From Siphonodentalium dalli (Eukaryota; Mollusca; Scaphopoda; Gadilida; Siphonodentaliidae): a stretch of 64,000 bases of DNA. Where the stretch lies: contig CP136061.1 of NCBI GenBank assembly GCA_032622095.1, positions 55,935,762 to 55,999,761 of the forward strand. Reading direction: 5' to 3'. Positions 38,173-49,461 of this stretch are shown here, piece after piece. The position numbers and the translations under genes are program-made. The notes below the pieces were generated by a model that had not been told where the DNA came from, did not search any database, and worked only from the letters and a program-made list of their open reading frames with translations. Numbering within the stretch: the first letter of the stretch is position 1; every line of letters starts with the position of its first letter.

Positions 38173-38617
38173 CAAGCCTGCAATAGTGTGTCTGTCATTT
38201 GCAGAATGAGGTCCCCAGAAGGTGAATTTAGGGACATTATCTCGCAAGCAGGCTAGCATCACCAAACTCACACTTTGGGGACCTCATTCTGCTTAGGCCT
38301 CATTTTCTGGGAAGTATCTATAGTGTCAATTTAACATTGTTTTAAGTTACAATTTCCCTTCTGGGAAGTTTCTATATCACATAATTTGCAGAAGATAAAA
38401 TGCATATAATCGAGGTGACAAATGGGTGAACATCACCAACTTCAACTGGGGAACTTAAATATCATCTTAGGTCTCCCACAGATGTTGAGGCCTAAGCAGA
38501 ATGAGGTTCACAGAGGGTGAATTTGGAGACGATAGCCAGCCATTCAAGATAGCATCACTAAATTCAACCTATGGGGACCTTATTCTGCAAATGACAGACT
38601 CACTAATTGCAGGCTTG
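38173..38617 (-). mobile_element. hAT-like MITE, copy F, beside the ARMH3 stop
   Basis: 445 bp in minus orientation. Termini CAAGCCTGCAATAGTGTGTC and its inverse ending AATTGCAGGCTTG. Flanks ttgataag and ttgaaata match poorly, so the target duplication has decayed or been replaced. It lies immediately downstream of ARMH3. Confidence 0.85.
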
Positions 38618-38656
38618 TTGAAATAGCTAAAATAAGTACATACATTTTACAATTCA
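38618..38656 (-). other. Truncated ARMH3 3' flank between stop codon and MITE
   Basis: Only 39 bases separate the ARMH3 stop codon from the terminus of the downstream hAT-like MITE. The stretch is AT-rich and holds no AATAAA on the coding strand and no poly-A tract. Transcript cleavage must therefore occur inside or beyond the MITE, or the native 3' UTR has been lost. Confidence 0.6.
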
Positions 38657-40732
38657 TCAGTTTTGAGAAACAAGTGTCACTTCATTCATGACGTCATGTT
38701 GGTAAGTTGCAAAACTAGCAATACAAATAGACTTCCCAACATCTGAAACTATTGACCGCACAAGTTGTGTGAAGAATGCCGACTCAGTTGGTTGCTCTGT
38801 GTAGCGTTCATACTGGTCAAGGTTGTCGTGTAGCTTCAAGGTCAGAGTGTCATAGTTGCTACGAACCACCTCCAATACCTGTTCTTCTGTCAGGGATGAC
38901 AAGTGGTTGTTCGCAGCCCATGAATCCACTTTTGGCGAAAAATGGTTTATTATTGCTCGAATATTCACTAAATGGTTTGTTAATTTTGCCGCAGAGTCCT
39001 TCTTGTGATCAGATTCGTTGGTTGTGTACCGCAGTGCCATTGAATACAAATTATCAAAAACCTGATGCATTCTGATGATCTCATAATACAGCTCATCATA
39101 ACTGGTAGGATTTGGCAAAAATGTATCCCCATAAGTAATAAATAAATTGAAAATGTTCACGATTTTCGAACACAGCTGAGAAATGTTATGCTTTTTAATC
39201 AGGAACGATTCGTGTGAAAGAATAAACTTTGCCAGCGTTATCAGAGCTGTCCATAGGTCCTTCCAGGAATAAGCCAACCTGACGCGACATTTCTTCTGAT
39301 AGCATAAAACCTTGTGGACAATGCTCAAACACTTCATATAGAGCTCAAATGGGAAATTTTTCAACAAATGACTGAGAATAAATTCCTCCACAAGATCAAG
39401 TACAGCGCACACCAGTGGCCTTGACATCATGCTTTTATCTGCTTTGATCTTTCTGTGACGCATTGGTATCCTGTGTAGAGCAACTCGGAAGCATATATTT
39501 GCGTCATGCATCAGTGAATTAGCGTATTGATCTTCTGCTATGCATGAGAGAATTATAAGACATAACTTAGCGTTGTTGTATCTTGTGGTGTCTTTCGTGT
39601 CCTGCATCACAATGGAACTATACTCTAGGAAGTTAACCAATAGATTTGTCGGCTGGACTGTAAGTGATGGATCAGGTACGGTAAATGGCGGCCCATGTGA
39701 GTCGGAAAATGGTGCAGTTGTTGGTGAATCTGGAGGAGTTGATGGCTGTGATGGAGTGTGGGAATGGGTTAAAGCTGTGATGAAATTTCGATTTAAATGC
39801 AATGCCTCGTACAATGCAAGGAGTACCGAATCATTCGCTCTTATTAAAGCCATACTCTTCTCATCAGCGACAAACATGTTACCAATCATATTAGTGAATG
39901 ATGAAAACCAGCCGGACTGTTGTTCAGCATGCTTGGCTGCATAATCCATATTAAAGTCTGAAAGCGTAGAAGATATAGTCTGTGCATAACTTGTCAGAGC
40001 AACTTCGTCATCCAAAATTGACAGCTTTACTATGTACGGATTTGCAGATTCATATTTTCTATATTGGACAAGAAGAGTAAGGAGTAGAATGGATTCTTGT
40101 CCGAGGTTCTGACGTAGAAGAGCATTTCCAAGAATTTGAATTAATGACTCAAACACGCTGTTCATGAGAATATATTCCAGCAGAGTATTCTGACTCACAT
40201 TGTCCGTCGCAGTTACAAGCACCAGCAAAAACTTAAGCACCATTTGCTTCAAGCTGTTAGGACATTCACTGATGAGGAACGTATTCAAACTCTCGACCAT
40301 AGACTCCATAACAGATTCAGCAGAGTCGAAACCTATCAGAATATTGATGACATCGAAGCCATATTCGCCCATCGGTTTCTTGTATATCCCCTTAATCAGG
40401 CAGCAGATAGTATGGAGAGCATTTACGACTCGAATAGGATTACTTTGTTTCAGTGTTTCCACAGCTTTACAGAAGAGCATGTTGAAATTCTCTTTCAGTG
40501 CTAACAGACTCTCAGTCGTCTGTTTTTCAAATTCGCTCTCAATGAAGGTTGTATTTACCTTGAGTAGGAAGAGTTCGTCCCAGAAGTTAACATTTCCAGC
40601 GGAAGGATCTTCACCCTGGAAGAATGCTTCATATATCTGGACTATTTTCTCTTTCAGAGGCATTTTACTTGATGAGCCCTTCCTGAGGAGGCCCGGCTTT
40701 TCTTTTGGTGTCGTAACTTCTGGAGCGCTCAT
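38657..40732 (-). CDS. ARMH3: Armadillo-like helical domain-containing protein 3, single-exon copy
   Basis: ARMH3 (C10orf76) is a cytosolic helical-repeat protein that binds PI4KB and GBF1 and supports Golgi PI4P in vertebrates; the same role here is inferred. The frame encodes 691 aa from the chosen Met, against 689 aa in human, and the resemblance runs from end to end. Blocks I recognise, numbered from that Met: an N-terminal GLLRKGSSSKMPLKEK stretch; NPIRVVNAL near 98; RKYESANPYIVKLSI near 225; SGWFSSFTNMIGNMF near 273; a Pro/Ser-rich loop at about 324-364; SSIVMQDTKD near 372; CIAEDQYAN near 397; ITYGDTFLPNPTSYDELYYE near 532; and NYDTLTLKL near 626, the last three within the conserved C-terminal DUF1741 region. 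The frame stays open 36 codons further up to 40840, but that stretch is not family-like and its far end lies in a transposon terminus, so I start at 40730-40732. There are no introns, frameshifts or internal stops. Either a recent retrocopy or lineage-specific intron loss fits. No poly-A tract marks its 3' side. Expression is unknown. Confidence 0.93.
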   Translation of the reverse strand: MSAPEVTTPKEKPGLLRKGSSSKMPLKEKIVQIYEAFFQGEDPSAGNVNFWDELFLLKVNTTFIESEFEKQTTESLLALKENFNMLFCKAVETLKQSNPIRVVNALHTICCLIKGIYKKPMGEYGFDVINILIGFDSAESVMESMVESLNTFLISECPNSLKQMVLKFLLVLVTATDNVSQNTLLEYILMNSVFESLIQILGNALLRQNLGQESILLLTLLVQYRKYESANPYIVKLSILDDEVALTSYAQTISSTLSDFNMDYAAKHAEQQSGWFSSFTNMIGNMFVADEKSMALIRANDSVLLALYEALHLNRNFITALTHSHTPSQPSTPPDSPTTAPFSDSHGPPFTVPDPSLTVQPTNLLVNFLEYSSIVMQDTKDTTRYNNAKLCLIILSCIAEDQYANSLMHDANICFRVALHRIPMRHRKIKADKSMMSRPLVCAVLDLVEEFILSHLLKNFPFELYMKCLSIVHKVLCYQKKCRVRLAYSWKDLWTALITLAKFILSHESFLIKKHNISQLCSKIVNIFNLFITYGDTFLPNPTSYDELYYEIIRMHQVFDNLYSMALRYTTNESDHKKDSAAKLTNHLVNIRAIINHFSPKVDSWAANNHLSSLTEEQVLEVVRSNYDTLTLKLHDNLDQYERYTEQPTESAFFTQLVRSIVSDVGKSICIASFATYQHDVMNEVTLVSQN

Positions 40733-40804
40733 CTTCACAATAGTAAAATTATTCTGTAAAGTCAGCCTGAAATGAATAATTTTCTTGATGTCAAATTGAT
40801 TGGC

Positions 40805-41210
40805 TGTGACAAAATTGCAAATAGTGTCTTTCATTTGCAAGGTAGGCTAGTGTCATCAAATTCACACTCTGGGAACTTCATTCTGCTTAGGATAAGCTTA
40901 ACTGCTATGGGAGACCTAGGATCAGAAGTTTCCCCAGTATAAGTTGGTGATGTTCACCTATTAGTCATTTCGATTATGCATTTTATCTTCTGCAAATTAG
41001 GGAACATAGAAACTTCCCAAAAGGGAAAAAGTAACTAAAAACGATGTTAGTTTGAGATAATAGGTACTTCCCAGAAGATGAAGCCTAAGCAGAATGAGGT
41101 CCCCAGAGGGTGAATTTGGTGATGCTAGCCCACTGTGCGTGATAGCATCACTAAATTCACCCTCTGGGGATCTCATTCTGCAAATGACAGGCACACTATT
41201 TGCAGGCTCG
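40805..41210 (+). mobile_element. hAT-like MITE, copy G, upstream of ARMH3
   Basis: About 406 bp in plus orientation, opposite to copy F. The left hairpin is partly deleted (CATTTGCAAGGTAGGCTAG). It is flanked not by an 8-bp but by an exact 18-bp direct repeat, GATGTCAAATTGATTGGC, at 40787-40804 and 41211-41228. Its left terminus supplies the first codons of the longest ARMH3-frame ORF. Confidence 0.8.
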
Positions 41211-41228
41211 GATGTCAAATTGATTGGC

Positions 41229-42272
41229 AACAATCAGTCTCACCTGAAATTATATTTTGCACATACACAATGGTAAGGATAATTCTGGTCAAAATTTGTA
41301 TGCAATCGATCTACTGGTGAAAGAGGTCGGTTTAATTAACAAGACAGTCAATGACTGTACACTCGCTCAACCGACTGTAAAGAATGGAGAAGACTGGGAC
41401 TCTGAAGACTATAAGAGTCAGTACATGTACTTGTCAAATCACTTTAAAACAAGCAGTTCTAAACAGGGACATGTCTAGAAGGTCTTTGTTGAGTGGTGTG
41501 GGATCCAACTGCACACACCTGACCCCTCTCCCATAGCTTATAGCCCGTCACCTCACAACTGGACCAAACTATTATACAACTGGTAGTCTGTTACTGACAT
41601 CCCCCATAAAGAAATGTTGTGGCTATTTGTCTGTCTAAATTCAACACTCCCAATACACGGGATCCATTTATCTAGTAATTTCAAAGGGCATATTTTAGGA
41701 GCTGAAGTGAATTCATTTTCGTCAAATATTAGGGAAAGGTTAGCAGCATGGCACCACTGATAATTGTTCCTTGAAATTATTAGCATAATAGATAGACACA
41801 TCATTAGCATAGATCAAAAAGCCTTAATAGCCTATACACATAATATTGTAACACCTGCCACAACTGATAACTGATCACAGGATTCAATATATCAGTACCC
41901 AACTTTAATTCAAAAGCTCAAATAATTTGTCTTCAGAAGAGGCTAAAGTATTTGGGGTCCATATCGTAGATTGTTACAGTTCCCATGGCCCTTCTAGAGC
42001 AAAAGATAAAAGTTTGAACAAACTAGACTGCATAGAACAACACATGGGAATTCATCTCATTTAAATTGAAATGAATGACACAAATAAACATGATCCTCCA
42101 GTTTCTGTTATTTGTTTATCAAACAGTATCAGATAAGATCAGATGTCATTTGTAATTACCATTCATATGGGAGAGAGTGGCAGGCTTACCAGTAGCTAAT
42201 TGTCACTGACAGAGTTTTTAAAGAATTTTTGTTGCATTGGGAATGTGAAAGAAAGAAGTTCAAAGAACAGAC
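41229..42272. other. No recognised gene; one unassigned 73-codon frame
   Basis: A plus-strand frame at 41257-41478 has a balanced composition (D-W-D-S-E-D-Y-K-S) but no family I recognise, and no partner exon is obvious. Upstream of ARMH3 the minus strand carries a CCAAT word near 41225. Any promoter here is speculative. Confidence 0.35.
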
Positions 42273-42466
42273 AACAATGCCCTAAATAATCGACTCCTTA
42301 ACCACAGCAGAATTATGGGTAATTTTTTCAGGATTTAGTCGGAAATATGGCTTGTTGCCATTCATCGGAAAGCCATCGGCAACAAGCCATATTTCCGACT
42401 AAATCCTGAAAAATTACCCATAATTCTAATGTGGTTAAGGAGTCGATTATTCAGGGCATTATTGTA
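42273..42466. mobile_element. TA-palindrome MITE
   Basis: AACAATGCCCTAAATAATCG to CAGGGCATTATTGTA. Termini are mutated, while the arms and the GGAAAGCCATCGGCAACAAG centre are clear. The left TA is lost. Confidence 0.8.
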
Positions 42467-42682
42467 ATCAGTTGTCCTGTCTTTTCATGATTTTTCTCCC
42501 AGACCCCTCAACCGATTTCAACCACTTGGTGTGTTGAGTCTGGATACCCCGGCAGATGTTATAACAGGGTTAGATTTTTTATATTTTAATTTAAAAATAA
42601 TATATAAAAAAAAATGTTTTTGTTGAATTTGAGTAAGGTTCAAAATAATTTTTCTTTTAAAGGCACATGAGGCCTTTGTGAT

Positions 42683-42800
42683 GCTATTGCTGTTAAAATG
42701 GTCACATCCATTAAAACTGCCATAAATAGAAAGAATATTAGAATATAGAGATTTGTTCGTATACCAATCATAAATATCGTGTAAATAGTATTTGTTAAAT
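42683..42800 (-). repeat. Dispersed segment matching 15715-15835
   Basis: The reverse complement shares ACACGATATTTATGATTGG, AATATTCTTTCTATT and GGATGTGACCATTTTAACAG with the 15.7-kb copy, again with an ATG leading into V-L-M-D-V-T-I-L-T-A-I. The peptides diverge right after this motif. Confidence 0.6.
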
Positions 42801-43199
42801 TATCAAGTTTGAATGCTGTGTTATGTAAGCAAAGGCCAAATTCTGTTACAGTACATTTATACGTAAAGAGTGTGTGATAAGCAAAACACTCAACACCCAA
42901 CTAAGTGAACTTTGGTTAGAATTGCCACCATGTTGTTGACAACATACCAGTATAGCGCTTGCTAATACTCGCCATTCAAGATTTCAGTGCTGAATGGTTC
43001 ACTGTGAATCACTCTCCCAAAAATAATCGTGATGGTGTTGAGTATTTTGATTAAAGGCACAATATTTACGTGCTATATATAAACAAACGTTCGGCTTACA
43101 CAGATTTTGTTTTGTGGATAATATCGCATTCATACAATCATTACACTAGTATATTTTTGAGAAAATTTTCCAAATTTTTTTACTTTTATTTCTAAATTA

Positions 43200-43950
43200 T
43201 AACCTACAACCAAGGCCATCTATCTATGTCGAAAAATGGCAATAACTCCGCCAACTCTGATTGAACTCAAAATTACAGGTTCCCATGCTGGTTGACATCG
43301 TGACAAGTTTAATACAAAATTTACTGGAAAATGATGTAATACAGGCTTGGACAAAGATGTGTCCCAGGATGTAAGATTATATGTCGAAAAAGGGCAATAA
43401 CTCCCCTGAAATGAGTCCGACCGAACTCAAAATCACAGGGGCACAGGTTCCTATGCTGGTTGACATATGTGCCAAGTTTTTTTTTAAATTTACCAGAAAA
43501 TGAATCGCAGTCACCCAAGGACTATCCCACCAAATATGATATAGTTCGATCTTGCAGTACTGGAGAAGAAGATGTTTGAAGAGTTACTATGGCGGGAAGA
43601 AAATGTCCCTCGCTCTGCCCATATTTGACATGGTGACCCCATTTGAACAAATCTGAATCCCAGTCACCCAAGGCCCATACGAAATATAAGCTAAATAGGC
43701 CTGATGGTTCTTGAGAAGAATACGTTTTAATAATTACTTTGGAGGGAAAGAGTTATGTCCCGGGCTCCGCCCCTGTTTGACCTGGTGACCACCCATGCCA
43801 AATGTGAACCCATTTGGTCTTATGGTACTGGAGAAAAAGCTGTTTAAAGCATTGGTGACGGATGGACGGACAGATGGACGGACAGATGGATGGATGAGGA
43901 GTGATGACTCTAGCTCTACCAGAGACTTCGTCTCAGGTGAGCTAAAAATC
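43200..43950 (+). repeat. Short tandem repeat with GGAC microsatellite and hairpin end
   Basis: Two ~155-bp units start ATGTCGAAAAATGGCAATAA (43227) and ATGTCGAAAAAGGGCAATAA (43380), followed by diverged units, a (GGACGGACAGAT)n run at about 43855-43895 and CAGAGACTTCGTCTCAGGTG plus AGCTAAAAA. This is the same design as the Helentron-like repeats at 8.4 and 26.9 kb. Confidence 0.7.
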
Positions 43951-44106
43951 ACAACTTCTCAATATTCTATATAACAAATGTCGGTATAGTGAATAAAAAG
44001 AACCATTTTCACAGCGCTCTTTACATAATGCTAACCTATTGCAACAAAGTAATTTTCAGTGTTTTCACAATTGCATATACCCAATCTGCATGTCTCCTCT
44101 GAAGTC

Positions 44107-44270
44107 TTAACCCTTTCTATACTATACTGGATTCTCCCACAGTTATAAAAGTATACATTGGAATTGTCTATTACTCATCTGGGGGGGGGGGGGTCTGGAA
44201 AAATAAGCAGACATCAAATGTAAGTACAATATGAGTCCTATTTATTGGAGGGGAATGTTCAGATATTAAT
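44107..44270. mobile_element. Partial copy of the second TTAA MITE family
   Basis: TTAACCCTTTCTATACTATA and CAGTTATAAAAGTATA match the reversed right end of 31761-32199. A 13-base G-run (44181-44193) follows. The other terminus was not found. Confidence 0.6.
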
Positions 44271-45649
44271 TACACCAACTTAATGCTCTATAATATATGG
44301 CCCATTAGCTTAGAAAGAGCATTGTAATTAAATAGGATAATTACATTAGGGGCGGATCATTTCGATGAGACAGTTGAGCTAGGAATTTTGTCATGACAAC
44401 ACGCAATAGTCCAGGCACATTAGGCATGAAAGGGGAAAAGTAAGGAAATAGATAGGGGAAATCTGATTTTTTTTATATTATTTAGGCCATAACATCGCGG
44501 ATGTGTCACGAAAAGTCCCCTAAAATCGGAGTTGAGTTTTCGGAGTTAACATATTTTTTCCATAAAAAAAAAAAACTTTTATATTTTTCACAATCATAGG
44601 AATAATGGGATGACATAACAATTTTTCAGCCGAAACATATACCAAATGTACTCAATATTGTTCAATACACAATTCTCGATCCAGAGATACAAATTCAACA
44701 GGGGGATTTGAATGAATTTCGCAGATATGGATATAAAATAACATAATGACCCCAAAAAATGACGATTTTTTCAGACAAACTGTCTTATTCGATGTCAAAT
44801 ATCTCAGGCTATTCACTACGTAGGTGCAAGCAATTTGTTTTAAAAACTGCACAGACATCACTCCTGCAATATAATATGTGGGATTAGCAACTATACCTAT
44901 GATGAGTGGTCAATACTTGTAAAAACATAACCCTACCCCCTAAACTGGCTCTCGTCACATTTTGCTCTTCCGCTAGTCCAAGTGCTTGTTGTAGAAAACA
45001 CACCAACTGTGAAATGGGTGATAAAAGCATGAAACTTGGCACATATGTTCCTTATATGCTACTGCTCATTTTCACATGTGGCGACATTTGCGACAGGCTC
45101 TTCTTAGCAATGGTTGCTAGGCAACTACCCGGCATCGGATTAATACATTTGACTGATATTATATGTGTTCTAACAAACTAAACTATGTCTTGTAGCATTT
45201 TTATGGTGAAAACAATCTAAAAATGCACATATGACTGATATTACCGGTATGGTAGCTTTAACAAACTAAACTACACCTACATGTAATAGCACTTTTATGT
45301 TGAAAACAATTAGAATAGTTGTTGTTAGTGTTGAGCTGGCTGAACAAAATACCATATAATTCTTACTTATATGAGTGGTAACTGTTGCCAGGGTCATAAC
45401 CGAAATACAAAAATGCACATATGACTGATATTATGGTAGTATTAAGTAAATTAACGTTTTTATGGTGAAAACAATTATAAATGTTGTTAGTGTGAGCCTA
45501 ACCAGAACATGGGTACAATTATCCGTTATGCTCCATCAGTTTAGATATCGGGAATTCAAAGTGAGAGTTGAAAAGTTGTTGCTTATATATAATATGAGGC
45601 ATGACCATAATAGTTTTATAAGCCATAGACCCACACAGCTAGCTGTATA

Positions 45650-47400
45650 ATGTAAGTCACGGACCCACTCTACTATATATGAAGCACATAGGGTCAGCCA
45701 CCAATAAGTTAGCCATCGGCCTAGCCTACAATAGTTAGGTTAGGACCCAGGCACATATATAGTCACAGGACCCATGTCCATACATATAGACTATGGACGT
45801 AGGATATGTATAGTCCATGAACCAGACCGCTTCATATAAGCCATTATATATTGGCATACACCATTTAACTGCGATGCTAGGCTGGTTATACCTGGTCACC
45901 GAGGCCGCAATGGAGCGATGCCGTTTTATAGAAATACAATAGTATACTCTATGGCGATGGACCCAGTCCATTATACATGTATGGTATCTATGACCATGAC
46001 CATGACACTGTTACATGATGTAAATACCCAAGTGCCCACAGATAGACCATGTACTAAGATACCATAGACCAAGTCCGATGCACAATACATTAGTGCACCA
46101 TGGATTCAGGACCCAATATATGGTATGAACATATGAGACAGGTTTGTGACAGACCAACCTATATATAGATATTGGACCGATGCCACATATACGAAAGTTA
46201 AGGATGGGGGGGCCCTTATAAATAGCCCATACACATATGGCACTGTAGGTTGGCCATGGACACATACCCATACGTGTAGACAATGGACCAAGGCCGATAT
46301 ATGTATGCCATATAGCATTGAACCCAGGCATAAGCAGGTGTCTGTCTATATGTAGGATATGGACCCACCCCTTATACGTGATATATCTACACCAAAGATC
46401 CAGGCAAGTTTAAATAGTGCTAATACACAGGTGACTATAATGATGTATGCAGTGGATACAGGTGCCTATATATAGGACATGGACACAGGTCCCTAAATAA
46501 AAGCTACGGCACCAGCGTTATTAGTCATTTCATAGATTCACATATATGCTGGTAGGCAATGGACTGATCCACATATATAGGAGACACATGGACCCTACGG
46601 GTAAGTCATGGACCAAAATGCCTGTGCATGGATCCACGTCTCTATATGAATACCATATACGTACGTCCGTTTTCAGCCATTCGACCAACGCCCTATAGGA
46701 TGGAAGTCCCTATCGATTGGCCGTGTGCACCACCATGGACCCAGGCTAATATAGGTAGGAAATTGAGATGGGCCACTATGGACAGCCCATGTATCCAGGC
46801 TGATTTAGTTATGACCTTATCCAACAGTTATGACCTTATTACCAGACATTTACATGTATATGTAAGACATGAACCCATCCCATGAATGTACATGTTACAT
46901 GACTATCTAGGTTATAACCACAGCCATGCATACGTCATGGACCCATATGAACACCACATGTAGACGATGTAGTGCAAATACACAGGTGCCTATAGCTATG
47001 AACGCATGACATGTACCCAGGTCTATACGGCAAATCAATAGAACCAGCCCTAAATAGTATATCATCGGTCCAGGCCCCTTTCTATGACATGGACACAGTA
47101 GTTAAGACACGTCATTGGATGCTGTTCCTTAGTAACTATGGGTTGGTAATGGGCCCATGGCTGCCCATGTAAATGGGAAATGGTCACCGGTTCCAAAGGG
47201 TAGTTCATGGTATCACAGTCTGAAATATATAGGCCACGCTCATGTACGAGCTCCTATAGACTTATAAATGACTCATGACCATGTATTGACATACATGTAG
47301 TTATGGCATGGATAGGAAGGAAACACATTTAGTTCCTACCGTATAGCAACTAGTATGCGGATGCTACCACACCGTGATAGAGTGTTCTGCATGGATGCCA
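45650..47400 (+). repeat. Degenerate minisatellite, units ~35-40 bp
   Basis: A 1.7-kb stretch repeats variants of CCATGGACCCAGG, TGCCTATATATAG and AGTCATGGACC with irregular spacing. Units are strongly diverged but share a CATGGACC half and a TATATAGG half. Frames within it (for example 46011-46331 minus, rich in W, Y and I) are repeat translations. Confidence 0.75.
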
Positions 47401-47432
47401 TTGTCAAATGTAGTGCGAATGTCCGATTCCAT

Positions 47433-47454
47433 GGGGGGGGGGGGGGGGGGGGGG
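47433..47454 (+). repeat. 22-base G homopolymer
   Basis: An unbroken G-run just beyond the minisatellite, inside the loop of the fold-back element. Confidence 0.9.
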
Positions 47455-47934
47455 TTCAGGTGGTATCAACATAAATGTGGGTCAATATCTTTACATGTCT
47501 CATTAAAATGTATTCCAACAAACGAGAATGCATCAGTACACAACACAACAACCTTTAGTTATGCATTACATGTATTGTCAATATAAGCATAATATGGCAA
47601 ATTATGAAACAATTATATCATGTAAATTTCCCGAAACTCATACCATATTATGAAACAGTTATATCAGTTAAATTACCAGAAACTCATACATATGGTATGT
47701 TTTCAAAGGTGGGTATGTCCATAGCAACCATTACACCCCTGTTAGGTAACGAATGCGGCAACTTTACTGCCATGTTCACACTAACAACAATTATAATAAT
47801 TGTTTTCAATATAAAAATGTTACATGACGTAGTTTAGTTTGTTAAAACTACCATAATGTCAGTCATGTATGCATTTTTCGATGTCTGGTATGTCCCTAGC
47901 AACCGTTACCAGAAATATATAGTAACTAGCAGGT

Positions 47935-48515
47935 GACCTGACTTCGTCCGGGCTTTGACCTTGAATTGACCATTTTGAAGGTCAAGGTCAGGTCGGAGTC
48001 ACTATTTGACCCGTCCAAAACACACCCCGGAAAAAATTACCCGTAGGTATCAAATTTCGTCAAAATCCGTCCAGCAGTTTTCCCGCCCATAGCTAACAGA
48101 CAAACAAACAGACAGAAGTCCCAAAATATATATTAGATCATTTGTGGGTACCCGTTTCAAGGTGAAGGTCACCTCGGGCGGAAAAACTGACCCAATCAAA
48201 ATCCCCCCCCATTCCCAGGAACCCCTAAGTACGAACACAGACAACACGCTGGCCACGTCTGGACACATACACGCTCTTTATCTATGACACTGCAGATACG
48301 AACGTTCTTTAAACCATCACGCGATTAACCCATGAATTTCCATTGCAGTGGCGGATGATTGGAGAATGAGTGCTCTGACGTTCTCAGAAGCGGTGCGATG
48401 ACACTCCATCTGGGATTTTACCCTTAGATAGGAAGTTTGGGCTCAATCCATCCGGCAGTTTTCCCGGCCATAGCTAACAGACAAACAAACAGAAGTCCCA
48501 AAATATATATTAGAT
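47935..48515. repeat. Retroelement-like tails nested in the fold-back right arm
   Basis: CCTGACTTCGTCCGGGCTTT begins the segment and AGTCCCAAAATATATATTAG occurs twice, at about 48117 and 48495, each after CCATAGCTAACAGACAAACA. The pieces match 9330-9835 reversed and 17350-17615. This is typical of 3' ends of RTE-like repeats. Confidence 0.6.
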
Positions 48516-49461
48516 TTTTAAAGTCAAACCCACACTAACAATAACTATTACAATTGTTTCACCATAAAATGATAATGACGTAGTTTATATTAGTTTGTCA
48601 AAACTACCATAATATCAGTCAGCTCGGCATTTTCGTTTTCGGGTATGTCCCTAGCAACCGTTACCACCCCTGCAAGTAAGAACTATGGTAATTATTTTCA
48701 TCATAAAAATGCTGCATGACGTAGGTTAGATTGTTATAACTGCCATAATATCAGTCATATTTGTATTTCTTCAATGTGGGATAGTTGCCTAGCAACCGTT
48801 GCCAATGAAGGACCTGCCGCGATGTCTACACATCTGAAAATGATTAATAGTGTATAAGGAACCTATGTGCCAAGTTTCATAGTGTTACCACCATTTGCAC
48901 AATTGTTATGCCAAACGCCAGGACTATTATGTGGTATTTTTGCCTTTCAGACACTCAAAGCCATGGCGTACGTTTTAGGGGGTAGTGTTATGTTTCCGGC
49001 TATAAAATCTTAAGGATGGTGATGGTTCGATATATCTTATCACTTTCCTTTTCTGAACTAACCACTGTTCTGGTATAATGGTTCACATCTTAGCTCATTG
49101 TCGTCTGAATATCTTTACTCGCCCTCTTTTGTTAGGAAAATTTTGAATCACCATGCGATTTATATGCTCTCTTCGCCAATAAATGTCAACTACGCATATC
49201 TATCGACACCTGCTCCATGATGGACGGGTATGTGTAAAGATTGAGTCCATAAATTAGCCTACATATGACTGCATTCGCATATGGTCTAATGGAATTTCGT
49301 CAGAATTTGCACTATTACGAAAAATCATGATATCTCAAAAAGCTCAACTCGGATTCTAGGGGACTTTTGCCAAGTTGTTCATAAACATGTTCTTATTAAT
49401 CCCTGAAAAATTCAGCTTTCCCCTATTTTTTGCCGTAGTGAAACCTAATATGCCTGGACTA

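Larger units (their letters stand above)
44407..49461. mobile_element. 5-kb fold-back element with TA flanks
   Basis: Termini TAGTCCAGGCACATTAGG and, at the right, CCTAATATGCCTGGACTA. The arms pair over more than 1 kb: AAGTCCCCTAAAATCGGAGT, CATAACCCTACCCCCTAAA, GGTTGCTAGGCAACTA, GACTGATATTACCGGTATGG and AACAATTAGAATAGTTG-type blocks of 44.4-45.5 kb return reversed at 47.6-49.4 kb. The right arm is longer because of an internal direct duplication and a nested retroelement tail. No transposase frame is visible. Confidence 0.8.

Noticed and set aside
39540-39944. 134-codon plus-strand frame, and others at 38776, 40200 and 40244
   Set aside because: They are antisense shadows of the ARMH3 frame.
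38173-41210. ARMH3 as cargo of a composite hAT transposon
   Set aside because: The outermost 8-bp flanks do not match, so the two MITEs do not appear to have moved as one unit.
46011-46331. 106-codon minus-strand frame rich in hydrophobic residues
   Set aside because: It lies wholly in the degenerate minisatellite, and the apparent membrane character comes from repeated TATATAGG words.
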